Origin: Anaerolineaceae bacterium UBA5211
GTDB lineage: Bacteria; Chloroflexota; Anaerolineae; Anaerolineales; Anaerolineaceae
Reading direction: 5' to 3'
Assembly: GCA_002412595.1 (NCBI GenBank)
Contig: DHVJ01000051.1
Span: 15,665 to 51,992, forward strand
Length of the DNA: 36,328 bases
Below, piece after piece: positions 6,761 through 14,043 of this stretch (positions within the stretch are counted from its first letter, which is position 1; the number at the start of each line of letters is the position of its first letter). The position numbers were made by a program, and so were the translations under genes. The notes beneath the pieces are model-generated. The model was not told where the DNA came from. It made no database searches and saw only the letters and a list, made by a program, of their open reading frames with translations.

Positions 6761-8347
6761 ATGACCAACAACCAGGTACTGCTGCAGCTGCGCCGCGCCA
6801 TGGCCGACGTGGATACGTTTATCGATACGTGTTCCAACATCCATCTGCGCGAATACCAGCGCGGCGTGGCCGAGGCCATCTTCCGTTCGGTGCAGGAGGG
6901 CGCCGGGCGCTCATTCGTGGTCATGTTCCCGCGCCAGTCCGGCAAGAACGAGCTGCAGGCCCAGCTCGAAACCTATTTGCTGTGCTGCTACTATCTCATG
7001 AACGCTGAACTCGTGAAAGTCTCGCCCACCTGGAAACCGCAAACCCTCAACGCCATGCGCCGCCTGGAACGTGTCCTGGATGCGAACCTGATCGCCAAAC
7101 ACTTGTGGACCAAGGAATCCGGATATATCTACCGCTGCGGAAAAGCGAGGATCTATTTTTTCTCCGGACAACCGCGCTCCAACATCGTGGGCGCCACGGC
7201 CAACGTGCTGCTGGAAGTGGACGAAGCCCAGGACGTGCTGCCGGCCAAGTTCGATAAGGACATCGCCCCCATGGCCGCCAGCACCAACGCTACCCGGGTA
7301 TTTTGGGGCACCGCCTGGACCAGCCGCACCCTGCTGGCGCGTGAGCTGCGCGCCGCCCGCAAGGCCGAAAAGCAGGACGGCCAGCGGCGCGTGTTCGTCC
7401 TCACCGCTGACGATGTCAGCCGCGAAGTGCCGGCTTACGGCGATTTTGTCGCCGGGCAGGTGGCCCGCCTTGGGCGTAATCACCCCATGATCAAAACACA
7501 ATACTTTTCCGAGGAGATCGACGCCGAAGGCGGGCTGTTCCCGCCGGCCCGCGTGGCCATGATGCACGGCCGGCACCAGGCACAAGCCGGACCATTACCC
7601 GGGCGGCTGTACGCCATGACGCTGGACGTGGCCGGCGAGGATGAAGCCCTGATCGCAGACCCCGAGAGCGGCGAGGTGGAGAGTTTGGCCAATCCCAAAC
7701 GCGACAGCACCGCCCTGACCGTGTTCGAAGTGGACCTGGCCAGCGTGGACGACCCGCTGATCAACAAGCCCACCTACAAAGTGGTCCACCGGCAAGAGTG
7801 GATCGGGGTCAAGCATTCCACGCTATACGGCGCTATCAAAGCTATGGCCGAGTTGTTCGCCGTGCGCTACCTGGTGGTGGACTGCACCGGCGTGGGCGCG
7901 GGCCTGACTTCTTTTCTCAGCGCGTCCCTGGGGGAGAAGGTGATCCCGTTTGAGTTCAACGTCCGCACAAAATCGGATCTCCTGTGGGACTTCCTCGGCA
8001 TCATCGACTCCGGAAGATATAAGGATTACTCCCTCGATGGGGAGGGGCAGGGGTGGGCCAGGATTGACGCTGAGGGAAAAAATAATTTGTTCTTGGCTGA
8101 GGGTGAGGAATTTTGGCGGCAGATTCAATTCTGCGAATTCGAAATCCTGCCCGGGCCGCAGAAGCGTGTCCGCTGGGGCGTCCCCGACGGCCGCCGCGAC
8201 CCCGCCACCGGCGACCTGGTGCACGATGACCTGCTGATCAGCGCCGCCCTGTGCGCGGAACTGGATAAGAAAAAATGGGCCATCAGCCATCCGACCTACA
8301 TCATCCAGGCGCGCGACCCATTGGACGATCTGGATAAAGGATTTTAG
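6761..8347 (+). CDS. Phage large terminase subunit
   Basis: A 528-aa packaging motor with ATPase and nuclease domains; it translocates DNA into the procapsid and cuts the concatemer. The Walker A motif is RQSGKN near residues 58-63, Walker B is VLLEVDEA near 149-156 with the DE pair at 154-155, and a coupling-type segment FWGTAW follows at about 181-186. The RNase H-like nuclease domain shows MTLDVAG (Asp near 289), LVVDCTGVG (Asp near 374) and the late acidic motif VHDDLLISAAL. Length and motif order are normal, so it should be active. A DnaA-box-like array begins 11 bases after the stop codon. Confidence 0.93.
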   Translation: MTNNQVLLQLRRAMADVDTFIDTCSNIHLREYQRGVAEAIFRSVQEGAGRSFVVMFPRQSGKNELQAQLETYLLCCYYLMNAELVKVSPTWKPQTLNAMRRLERVLDANLIAKHLWTKESGYIYRCGKARIYFFSGQPRSNIVGATANVLLEVDEAQDVLPAKFDKDIAPMAASTNATRVFWGTAWTSRTLLARELRAARKAEKQDGQRRVFVLTADDVSREVPAYGDFVAGQVARLGRNHPMIKTQYFSEEIDAEGGLFPPARVAMMHGRHQAQAGPLPGRLYAMTLDVAGEDEALIADPESGEVESLANPKRDSTALTVFEVDLASVDDPLINKPTYKVVHRQEWIGVKHSTLYGAIKAMAELFAVRYLVVDCTGVGAGLTSFLSASLGEKVIPFEFNVRTKSDLLWDFLGIIDSGRYKDYSLDGEGQGWARIDAEGKNNLFLAEGEEFWRQIQFCEFEILPGPQKRVRWGVPDGRRDPATGDLVHDDLLISAALCAELDKKKWAISHPTYIIQARDPLDDLDKGF

Positions 8348-8357
8348 GGGATATGGC

Positions 8358-8434
8358 TGTGGATAATGTGCAATTTTATGTGGATAACTCTGTGGAAAAG
8401 CCTGTGCATAAGCTGTCGATAAACCTGTGGAAAA
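8358..8434. promoter_or_regulatory. DnaA-box-like array (possible replication origin)
   Basis: Six 9-mers in one orientation begin at 8358, 8379, 8391, 8403, 8414 and 8426: TGTGGATAA twice (the exact complement of the DnaA box TTATCCACA), TGTGCATAA (fits TTATNCACA), TGTCGATAA and TGTGGAAAA twice. After the first interval they recur every 11-12 bp, about one helical turn. This is typical of oriC-like or iteron-like initiator-binding regions. No clear AT-rich unwinding element and no initiator gene is seen beside it. Some boxes could instead be relatives of the TGTGGTTAA leader repeat nearby. Confidence 0.5.
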
Positions 8435-8467
8435 GCGGTGGAGAAAGGTGGGACAAGACAAGGGCTT

Positions 8468-8721
8468 GTCATTGCGAGCGAAGCTATGCTTCGCGAAGCA
8501 ATCTCAGCTGTTGATTTTGAAACTGGGATTGCTTCAGCCTGCTAACGCAGGCTTCGCAAAGACATTACGTGTCCCATTGTCATCCTGAGGGAGCGCCTGC
8601 CCTGAGCACCTGCCCAGAGCGAAGCGTGGGGTGTCAAAGGGCAGCGACCGAAGGATCTCGGCCGGCTTTGCAGTAACGCAGCTGAGATTGCCGCGCCTTG
8701 CTTCGCAAGGCTCGCAATGAC
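8468..8721. mobile_element. MITE-like palindromic element
   Basis: The ends are GTCATTGCGAGCGAAG (8468-8483) and its inverse CTCGCAATGAC (8711-8721), with many internal GCTTCGC palindromes and no coding capacity. Nested inside, from about 8579, is a second repeat beginning GTCATCCTGAGGGAGCG; it also occurs at 11018-11126 and here is interrupted by a roughly 45-bp insertion. Such non-autonomous repeats are common in environmental bacterial genomes. The element separates the origin-like array from the lysozyme leader. Confidence 0.6.
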
Positions 8722-8734
8722 ACTGGAAAGGAAT

Positions 8735-8800
8735 ATCTGTGTGCATCAACCATAAAGAGTATCTGCTTTTATCTGTGTCCATCTGTGGTTAAAAAAGGAG
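8735..8800 (+). repeat. Leader repeat 1 (before lysozyme)
   Basis: First of five closely related ~65-bp leaders. Two copies of ATCTGTGTNCATC flank a CATAAAG-containing middle, and the leader ends ATCTGTGGTTAAAAAA directly before the GGAG ribosome-binding site of the lysozyme gene. The other four are at 9631, 11141, 14499 and 16346. Confidence 0.75.
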
Positions 8801-8812
8801 AAAGAAAAATCA

Positions 8813-9475
8813 ATGAAACCAGGAATCGACGTAAGTCATTGGCAGTCGGATATCGACTGGCCGCAAGTTAAAGCTGCGGGTGTGGAATTTTGTTTTTATA
8901 AAGCCACGGAGTACCCGCTCGGCAAAACGGAGATCTATGTGGATGACAATCTCGAAGCCAACGCCCGGGGCTGCGCGGAGAACGGCATCTACAGCGCCCC
9001 GTACCATTTCTACCGTACCCACGTGGATCCGGAAGTACAAGCCGCCGGCTTCCTCGGCGTGGTGCGTGACCTGCCTTTCACCATGCGGCCGGTGATCGAT
9101 CTCGAAGTCGCCGGCAAGAGCGGCGCCGCGCTGTGCGCGGACGTGAAAGCATTCTGCGACGTGATCGAGAATGAACTCAAAGTTAAACCGATCATTTATT
9201 CCTCCGGCGGGTTCTGGCGGTCCTACATGATCAAGGACAAGTACGCCAACGTGCTGCAGTTCACCGGCTACCCGTTGTGGATCGCGCAGTGGACGCTCTA
9301 CTGGCCCAGCCCGTTGTACCCCTTCGCCGGCTGGAACTTCTGGCAGCATTCGGAATCCGGCCGCATGCCCGGCATCAAGACGCTGGTCGATCTGGATTGG
9401 TTCAATGGGGATAGTCTGGATTTCCTGAACTTCACCTATCCCAACTCGGCCGAACTGTCGGAGCGTTCTGCATGA
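8813..9475 (+). CDS. GH25 lysozyme (phage endolysin)
   Basis: A 220-aa glycoside hydrolase family 25 muramidase that cleaves the MurNAc-GlcNAc bond of peptidoglycan, here most likely the lysis enzyme. The N-terminus GIDVSHWQSDIDW holds the first catalytic Asp. FCFYKATE, YSAPYHFYR and PVIDLEVAG (second acidic pair) follow in family order, with PIIYSSGGFW and PLWIAQW leading to the C-terminal WQHSESG segment. There is no signal peptide, so release would need a holin such as the one at 13816-14034. Its place between large terminase and portal is unusual. The last codons and the stop lie inside the first copy of the two-hairpin RNA motif. Confidence 0.93.
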   Translation: MKPGIDVSHWQSDIDWPQVKAAGVEFCFYKATEYPLGKTEIYVDDNLEANARGCAENGIYSAPYHFYRTHVDPEVQAAGFLGVVRDLPFTMRPVIDLEVAGKSGAALCADVKAFCDVIENELKVKPIIYSSGGFWRSYMIKDKYANVLQFTGYPLWIAQWTLYWPSPLYPFAGWNFWQHSESGRMPGIKTLVDLDWFNGDSLDFLNFTYPNSAELSERSA

Positions 9476-9531
9476 GCAGAACGCGGAGACACCCGCGTGC
9501 AGTGGCGTCCAGCCACATGCACGCAGGGCGC
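9463..9531 (+). ncRNA. Two-hairpin RNA motif, copy 1
   Basis: P1: GCGTTCTGC (9463-9471) pairs with GCAGAACGC (9476-9484) around a 4-nt loop that contains the lysozyme stop codon. The linker GGAGAC follows. P2: GCGTGCA/TGCACGC and GTGGC/GCCAC, with loop GTCCA and a single bulged A (9517) on the 3' side of the upper stem; CCC/GGG may close the base. The same layout recurs at 9552, 14064 and 16966. Confidence 0.65.
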
Positions 9532-9551
9532 ACAAGTACAACAATGTCGAA

Positions 9552-9622
9552 GCGCTCTGAAAGATCAGAGCGCGGAGATGCGCCGACCGGCGCGGCTTCA
9601 GGCCGCGCACGGCTCGGGGCGC
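9552..9622 (+). ncRNA. Two-hairpin RNA motif, copy 2
   Basis: P1: GCGCTCTGA (9552-9560) pairs with TCAGAGCGC (9565-9573), loop AAGA. Linker GGAGAT. P2: GCGCGGC (9590-9596) pairs with GCCGCGC (9602-9608) around TTCAG, with a bulged A at 9609, then CCG/CGG and GCGCC/GGCGC below. Compared with copy 1, paired bases have changed on both sides, which supports a conserved structure. It lies between copy 1 and the portal leader. Confidence 0.65.
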
Positions 9623-9630
9623 GAAGTGGT

Positions 9631-9700
9631 TTATCTGTGTGAATCAACTACATAAAGCTTTTGCATTTATCTGTGTGCATCTGTGGCAAAAGGATTAAAA
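9631..9700 (+). repeat. Leader repeat 2 (before portal)
   Basis: Same family as the leader at 8735: TTATCTGTGTGAATCAAC, a CATAAAG-type middle, then ATCTGTGTGCATCTGTGG, but ending GCAAAAGGA in place of GTTAAAAAA. The AAAGGA at its end is the portal ribosome-binding site. Confidence 0.75.
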
Positions 9701-9703
9701 ACC

Positions 9704-11038
9704 ATGGGCATCTTCGACCGAATCATCGACAAAAACGTCAACCGCCTGGTGAATGAGCGGCTGGCTGTGATTGAAAGTGAAAATACATTCCTGGTGGGCA
9801 CGCGCTCGAACAGCCAGAGCGAACGCGACCGCTACACCTACGACCGCAGCGAGATCCTCGAACAGTCACTGGAAGCCTGGCGCACCAACCCGCTGGCTCG
9901 CCGCATCGTTGAGCTGACCTCCCAATATGTGGTGGGCGGCGGCCTGACCATCAACTGCAAGCACGACCAGGCAGCTGCTTTCATGGATGAGTTCTGGAAT
10001 CATCGCCTCAACCGCATGCCCGTGCGCGTCTTCGAAATGTGCGATGAACTGACCCGCACCGGAAATCTGTTCGTGTTGATCAGCACGGACCCCGCCGGCA
10101 TGTCCTACCTGCGGGTGATCCCCGCTTCCGACATCGAGGAGATCCAAAGCAGGGAAAACGACATCGAACAGCCGGTCGCGTTCAAGCTGAAAGCCAGCCT
10201 GGACGACCTCAACCCCCAGCCGGTGCCGGCCTACGACCCGCAGGGGGATAACCCCCAACAGCCGGTCATGCTGCACTACGCCATCAACCGGCCGGCCGGC
10301 GCGCAGTGGGGCGAACCGGACCTCGCGCCCCTGCTGCGCTGGCTTTCGCGCTATTCCAACTGGCTGGAAGACCGCGCCCGCCTGAACCGCTACCGGAACT
10401 CTTTCCTGTTCGTGGTGCAAGCCAAGTTTGCCAGCGAAGCCCAGCGCAAAGCCAGGCAGACCGCCCTCAACGCCAACCCGCCCAAGCCGGGCAGCATTTT
10501 GGTGGCGGACGAGAACGAGACCTGGAAGGTGCTTAGCCCGCGGCTTGAATCCGGAGACGCGGAAAAGGACGGACTGGCCCTCAAGAAAATGATATCTGCC
10601 GGCGCCGGTATTCCCTTGCATTTCCTCGCAGAACCCGAAAGCGCTACCCGTACAACCGCAGAAGCCGCCGGCGGGCCAACCTACCGGCGTTTTGAACAAC
10701 GGCAGGAGTATTTCTTGTGGATGGTGAAGGACATCCTGGCGGTTGTTCTGGCCCGCCGCGGCACGGTGGACGGGCGCGTCAAGGGCAAGATCGAGTTCAA
10801 CGTAACCGGCGCCGATATCTCCAGCAACGATAACGGGGCGCTGTCCCAAGCGGCCTACTACATGATCAGCATTCTGGACGACCTGCGCGACCGCCAGTTG
10901 ATCACAAACGATGAGTTTCTGCGCCTGATCTACCGTTTCTTCGGTGAGACCGTGGACGCAGACGACATGCTGCAGCGCGCGGCCAAAGAGAACAGCGATC
11001 AGGGCACTAATCTAAAGTGTCATCCTGAGGGAGCGTAG
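9704..11038 (+). CDS. Phage portal protein
   Basis: A 444-aa portal, the dodecameric ring at one capsid vertex through which DNA enters and leaves. Supporting features are the N-terminal YDRSEILEQSLEAWRTNPLA with RRIVELTSQYVVGGGLTINC, the classic opening of these portals, then a barrel region (YLRVIPASDIEEIQ), the helical clip and stem with LLRWLSRYSNWLEDRARLNR, and QRKARQTALNANPPKPGSIL and GAGIPLHFLAEPESATRTTA near the crown. The ATG is preceded by AAAGGA. The final six residues and the TAG come from a repeat starting GTCATCCTGAGGG, so the original C-terminus may have been replaced. The position after terminase and before protease-capsid is standard. Confidence 0.88.
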   Translation: MGIFDRIIDKNVNRLVNERLAVIESENTFLVGTRSNSQSERDRYTYDRSEILEQSLEAWRTNPLARRIVELTSQYVVGGGLTINCKHDQAAAFMDEFWNHRLNRMPVRVFEMCDELTRTGNLFVLISTDPAGMSYLRVIPASDIEEIQSRENDIEQPVAFKLKASLDDLNPQPVPAYDPQGDNPQQPVMLHYAINRPAGAQWGEPDLAPLLRWLSRYSNWLEDRARLNRYRNSFLFVVQAKFASEAQRKARQTALNANPPKPGSILVADENETWKVLSPRLESGDAEKDGLALKKMISAGAGIPLHFLAEPESATRTTAEAAGGPTYRRFEQRQEYFLWMVKDILAVVLARRGTVDGRVKGKIEFNVTGADISSNDNGALSQAAYYMISILDDLRDRQLITNDEFLRLIYRFFGETVDADDMLQRAAKENSDQGTNLKCHPEGA

Positions 11039-11126
11039 CGACCGTGAGGATCTCGGCCAGAACTCGGAGCAATCGTATCTATTATCCGGCCGAGATTCCT
11101 CACCCCTCCGGGGTTCGGAATGACAC
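11018..11126. mobile_element. Palindromic repeat overlapping the portal 3' end
   Basis: The element starts GTCATCCTGAGGGAGCG and ends with the inverted GGTTCGGAATGACAC; inner arms GGATCTCGGCC and GGCCGAGATTCC pair. A related sequence lies at about 8579-8690. It supplies the last codons and stop of the portal gene. Confidence 0.65.
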
Positions 11127-11140
11127 TGAGAGGGCGAGAT

Positions 11141-11200
11141 TTTTATCTGTGTGCATTAACCATAAAAAGTTTTTCTGTGTTCATCTGTGGTTAAAAAACA
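11141..11200 (+). repeat. Leader repeat 3 (before protease-capsid)
   Basis: ATCTGTGTGCATTAACCATA leads into a T-rich middle and TTCATCTGTGGTTAAAAAAC, followed by the GAAAGG ribosome-binding site (11205-11210) and the capsid ATG. Same family and same position relative to the gene as leaders 1, 2, 4 and 5. Confidence 0.75.
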
Positions 11201-11218
11201 ACTCGAAAGGACAAATCT

Positions 11219-13237
11219 ATGAACGAAAGCGAGCAACAACAACACCGCATCAATCTGGAAGCCAGCCAGGTCAACGAACAGGGCGAGTTTGAAATCCTGG
11301 CTATCACCGCAGGGGATGGCAACGGCTGGAAGTTCTCGGCCGAGACCCTGCAAAAATCCATCCAGCTGTGGGATGGGGCGCAAACCTTCATCGATCATCA
11401 CTGGTTTGGCCACTCCGTCCATGACCTGGCCGGTGTGTGCCATTCCCCCAGCTGGGACGAACAAGCCCAGGGCGTCAAGCTGAAACTGAAACCCATCGGC
11501 CCGGCCGCTTCTGTGCTGGCTGAGATGGGCAAGCAAATCCTGGCCACCGATGAGAAAGCCCGTCCGGATGTGGGCTTCTCGGCCGACGTGACTTTCTCGG
11601 CCAAGGGCAAGGAAGTGGCCGAGATCCTGCGCGTCTTCAGCGTTGACCTGGTGGTGAACCCCGCCCGGGGCGGGGAGTTCATCCGGCAAATCTATCAAAA
11701 ATTACAGAAAACAGGAAAGGAATTTCAAAACATGGCTAACCCCGAAACAGAAAAATTATCCAGCCAAACACCCACGCAGGAAATACTGCCCGGCGTGGAA
11801 CGCGTGCAGCAGCGCATCCAGGACGACCAGCGAGCCGTTGAGCAGCTGCTCAACGTGCAGGGCAAGATCGATGAGCTGGAAGGCGAAGCGGAAAAGGCGC
11901 GCGCGCTGCGCGTGCAGATGTGCAGCCAATTTCTCGAAAGCGCACTCACGGCGGCCAAGCTGCCCACACCTTTGACCGAGCGCCTGCGCAAGCAGTTCAC
12001 CGGCCAGCTCTTTGAAGCCGAGGAACTCACCACGGCCATCGAGGATTCGCGCGCCATGCTCAGCGAGCTGACCGGCGCGTCCGTGGTGCAGGGCCCGCGC
12101 ATCCACTCCGTGTTTGACTCCCGCGACAAGTTACAAGCCGCGGCCGATGACCTACTGAGCGCCCCCCGTGACAAGGGGCTGGAAAGCGTGAACGTGGCCA
12201 AGCTGTCCGGCATCCGCGAGCTGTACCTGATGATGACCGGCGACTATGACCTGCACGGCGGTTATGACCCGCAGCGGGTCCAGCTGGCCACCACCGTGGA
12301 CTTTACCGGCCTGGTAAAGAATGCGCTTAACAAGATCGTGGTCAATACCTGGGAACTGCTCGGCCAGGCTGGCTACGACTGGTGGACGCGCATCGTGCGC
12401 ACCGAGCATTTCAACTCCCTGCACTCCATCACCGGTACGTTAGTCGGCACCGTCGGCACGCTTCCCACCGTGGCCGAGGGCGGAGACTACACCGAGCTGG
12501 TGATCGGCGACAGCCCCGAGACGGCCGACTTCGTGAAGTACGGCGGGTATATCCCGCTGACCCTCGAACTGATCGACCGCGACGAGAGCCGCAAGCTGGC
12601 TGCTTACCCGCGCGAGCTGGCCGCGGCCGGCCTGCGCCGGATCAGCGCCCTGGTGGCTGCCATCTTCACGGATAACGCCGGGGTGGGCCCCACCATGGCC
12701 GACACCGGCGCCCTGTTCAACGCCACCGCCGTGGCCGCTGCCGGCGGGCATGCCAACCTGCTGACCGGCGCGCTGACATCCGCCGAGTGGGATGCCGCCT
12801 GCACCGCAGTGTACGATCAGCCCATGCTGATCAAGAACGCGGCCAGCTACTACGGCACCGGCCCCAAGATGGCCATCAACCCGCGCTACCTGGTGGTGCC
12901 GCGCGCCCTGCAGCTGGCAGGTATGAAGATCCTCTACCCCACGCTGGAAAACGCGGCCAACATCTACAGCGAGAACATGCAGCGCGGCCAGCCCGGCGAT
13001 GTGATCACCGTTCCGGAGTGGACGGATGCCAACGACTGGGCCGCTGTCTGCGACCCGCTTCTGGCCCCGGCCATCTACGTGGGCGAGCGCTTCGGCATCA
13101 TGCCGGAGATCTTCATCGCGGGCGATAACCTCAGCCCGGCCGTCTTCACCAACGACGAACACCGCCTGAAGGTGCGCCACTTCCTGGCTTGCTGGGTGAA
13201 CGACTTCCGCCCGCTGCACAAGTCCAATGTGGCATAG
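11219..13237 (+). CDS. Fused prohead protease, scaffold and HK97-type major capsid protein
   Basis: A 672-aa polyprotein. Residues 1-170 are a prohead-protease-like domain: IDHHWFGHSVHDLAG (His 60/61) and RPDVGFSADVTF (Ser 121) are the likely catalytic elements. Residues about 172-280 are charged and helical (GVERVQQRIQDDQRAVEQLL and after), like a scaffold or delta domain. From about 320 on (LSGIRELYLMMTGDYDLHGG, GYIPLTLELIDRDESRKLAA) it is an HK97-fold shell protein. An in-frame ATG at 11732 (residue 172, MANPETEK) has AGGAAAGG upstream, so a separate scaffold-capsid product may also be made. Protease cleavage should release the mature shell protein. Full length, no frameshift. Confidence 0.88.
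   Translation: MNESEQQQHRINLEASQVNEQGEFEILAITAGDGNGWKFSAETLQKSIQLWDGAQTFIDHHWFGHSVHDLAGVCHSPSWDEQAQGVKLKLKPIGPAASVLAEMGKQILATDEKARPDVGFSADVTFSAKGKEVAEILRVFSVDLVVNPARGGEFIRQIYQKLQKTGKEFQNMANPETEKLSSQTPTQEILPGVERVQQRIQDDQRAVEQLLNVQGKIDELEGEAEKARALRVQMCSQFLESALTAAKLPTPLTERLRKQFTGQLFEAEELTTAIEDSRAMLSELTGASVVQGPRIHSVFDSRDKLQAAADDLLSAPRDKGLESVNVAKLSGIRELYLMMTGDYDLHGGYDPQRVQLATTVDFTGLVKNALNKIVVNTWELLGQAGYDWWTRIVRTEHFNSLHSITGTLVGTVGTLPTVAEGGDYTELVIGDSPETADFVKYGGYIPLTLELIDRDESRKLAAYPRELAAAGLRRISALVAAIFTDNAGVGPTMADTGALFNATAVAAAGGHANLLTGALTSAEWDAACTAVYDQPMLIKNAASYYGTGPKMAINPRYLVVPRALQLAGMKILYPTLENAANIYSENMQRGQPGDVITVPEWTDANDWAAVCDPLLAPAIYVGERFGIMPEIFIAGDNLSPAVFTNDEHRLKVRHFLACWVNDFRPLHKSNVA
11732..13237 (+). 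other. Possible internally started scaffold-capsid product
   Basis: In frame with the 11219 gene. AGGAAAGG ends 11 bases before this ATG, comparable to the AAAGG sites of the other genes in the block. Initiation here would give a protein of about 500 residues without the protease, much as nested scaffold genes are arranged in lambda-like phages. It is inferred from sequence only. Confidence 0.4.
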
Positions 13238-13272
13238 GTCAATTAAGCCAGGCAGAGAAAAGGATCTCTAAC

Positions 13273-13641
13273 ATGACACGCGCGCTTGTGACGGCCCTCC
13301 CCACCTGTACTCCCTATCCGCGTTCTTTGTGGATAGGGGGTGCTTTCCCCCCTCGCCGCCCCCCCCGAACCCCCCCAGGCTTCCCTCCCAAATCCCCCCA
13401 CACCCGGCAAGGTAAGTTTCACTCGGGGGGGCGCTCAAAGGGGGGACTAAAGGGGGGATTAGGGCCGCAACCTGCGGTCCTTCGCGGGCTGCCGCTGCGC
13501 TTGCAAAAGCGGCTCGCTCCGCGCTGCCCGCTCAGGCTGCGCGCGCGGGTTCGTTTGGATATTCGGCATCATCGACCGGTGCTCATGCCCTCCTTGACGT
13601 TCCCCTCAGCCATGTTTGGCCGGGGGGGACAAGGGGCGTGA
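13273..13641 (+). CDS. Doubtful Pro/Arg-rich reading frame, probably interrupted
   Basis: AAAAGGATCTCTAAC followed by ATG is a good start region after the capsid gene, but after about 11 codons the frame enters C- and G-run repeat DNA and becomes Pro/Arg-rich and low complexity. The 9-mer GTGACGGCC occurs at 13288-13296 and again at 13638-13646, where it contains the stop TGA; removing one repeat and the DNA between gives a 17-codon frame (MTRALVTAVPLPIEIVF). I read this as a small gene or gene start disrupted by a repeat insertion. A real protein product is unlikely. Confidence 0.25.
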   Translation: MTRALVTALPTCTPYPRSLWIGGAFPPRRPPRTPPGFPPKSPHTRQGKFHSGGRSKGGLKGGLGPQPAVLRGLPLRLQKRLAPRCPLRLRARVRLDIRHHRPVLMPSLTFPSAMFGRGGQGA

Positions 13642-13646
13642 CGGCC
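13288..13646. repeat. C/G-run repeat segment bounded by 9-bp direct repeats
   Basis: GTGACGGCC flanks about 340 bp of strand-asymmetric repeat DNA. C-runs at 13348-13405 face G-runs at 13425-13464 (G7, G6, G6, G3), a possible G-quadruplex opposite a C-rich strand. GCGGGC...GCCCGC palindromes follow at about 13486-13532. It fits an inserted non-autonomous element with target-site duplication. Between 13650 and 13815 the sequence is AT-rich with no gene. Confidence 0.4.
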
Positions 13647-13815
13647 GTTCCTTTGCCAATAGAAATAGTGTTCTAAAGATAAAAAAAGTATTAAAAGAAA
13701 AGTCAATTTTCAAAGGCTAAATATTGGCTGAAAAATAAAAACTGATATCAGAATATGGATTTGATTCAATAAATCGATTTTGGCAAATCCAGACCATCTT
13801 AGAAAGGATTCTAGA

Positions 13816-14034
13816 ATGAATACGGAAACATACAACAAATTTTTGTCAATTTTCAAATCCCGCAAGTTTTGGGCCTGCTTTCTCGCGGTGCTGACCGCGG
13901 TGGGGGCGTACCTGTATGGAGACCTCGACCTGTGGGAAATGGTCCAGGCTGTTGTCGCCGCCGCGGCGGCGTACTCCACCGGCGTGGCCATCGAAGACGC
14001 CGGCTCCAACATCAGCGGCACCAATCTGTTATAG
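13816..14034 (+). CDS. Holin-like small membrane protein
   Basis: A 72-aa protein. A polar, basic N-terminus (MNTETYNKFLSIFKSRKF) is followed by a hydrophobic segment WACFLAVLTAVGAYLYG, a short charged turn DLDLWE and a second hydrophobic stretch MVQAVVAAAAAYSTGVAIED. The two-segment layout and size are those of phage holins that permeabilise the membrane and release endolysin; the GH25 enzyme upstream lacks a signal peptide and would need one. The ATG has GAAAGG eight bases upstream. No diagnostic motif exists for this class, so the call rests on topology and context. Confidence 0.65.
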   Translation: MNTETYNKFLSIFKSRKFWACFLAVLTAVGAYLYGDLDLWEMVQAVVAAAAAYSTGVAIEDAGSNISGTNLL

Positions 14035-14043
14035 GCCAACCCC

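Noticed and set aside
8735..9700. TGTGGTTAA in the leaders as further DnaA boxes
   Set aside because: It differs from TGTGGATAA at a position that is conserved in the DnaA consensus, and its conservation is explained by the leader repeat itself.
9866..10849. A 327-codon minus-strand frame across the portal gene
   Set aside because: Long antisense frames are common opposite GC-rich genes; it has no recognisable domain and opposes the portal protein.
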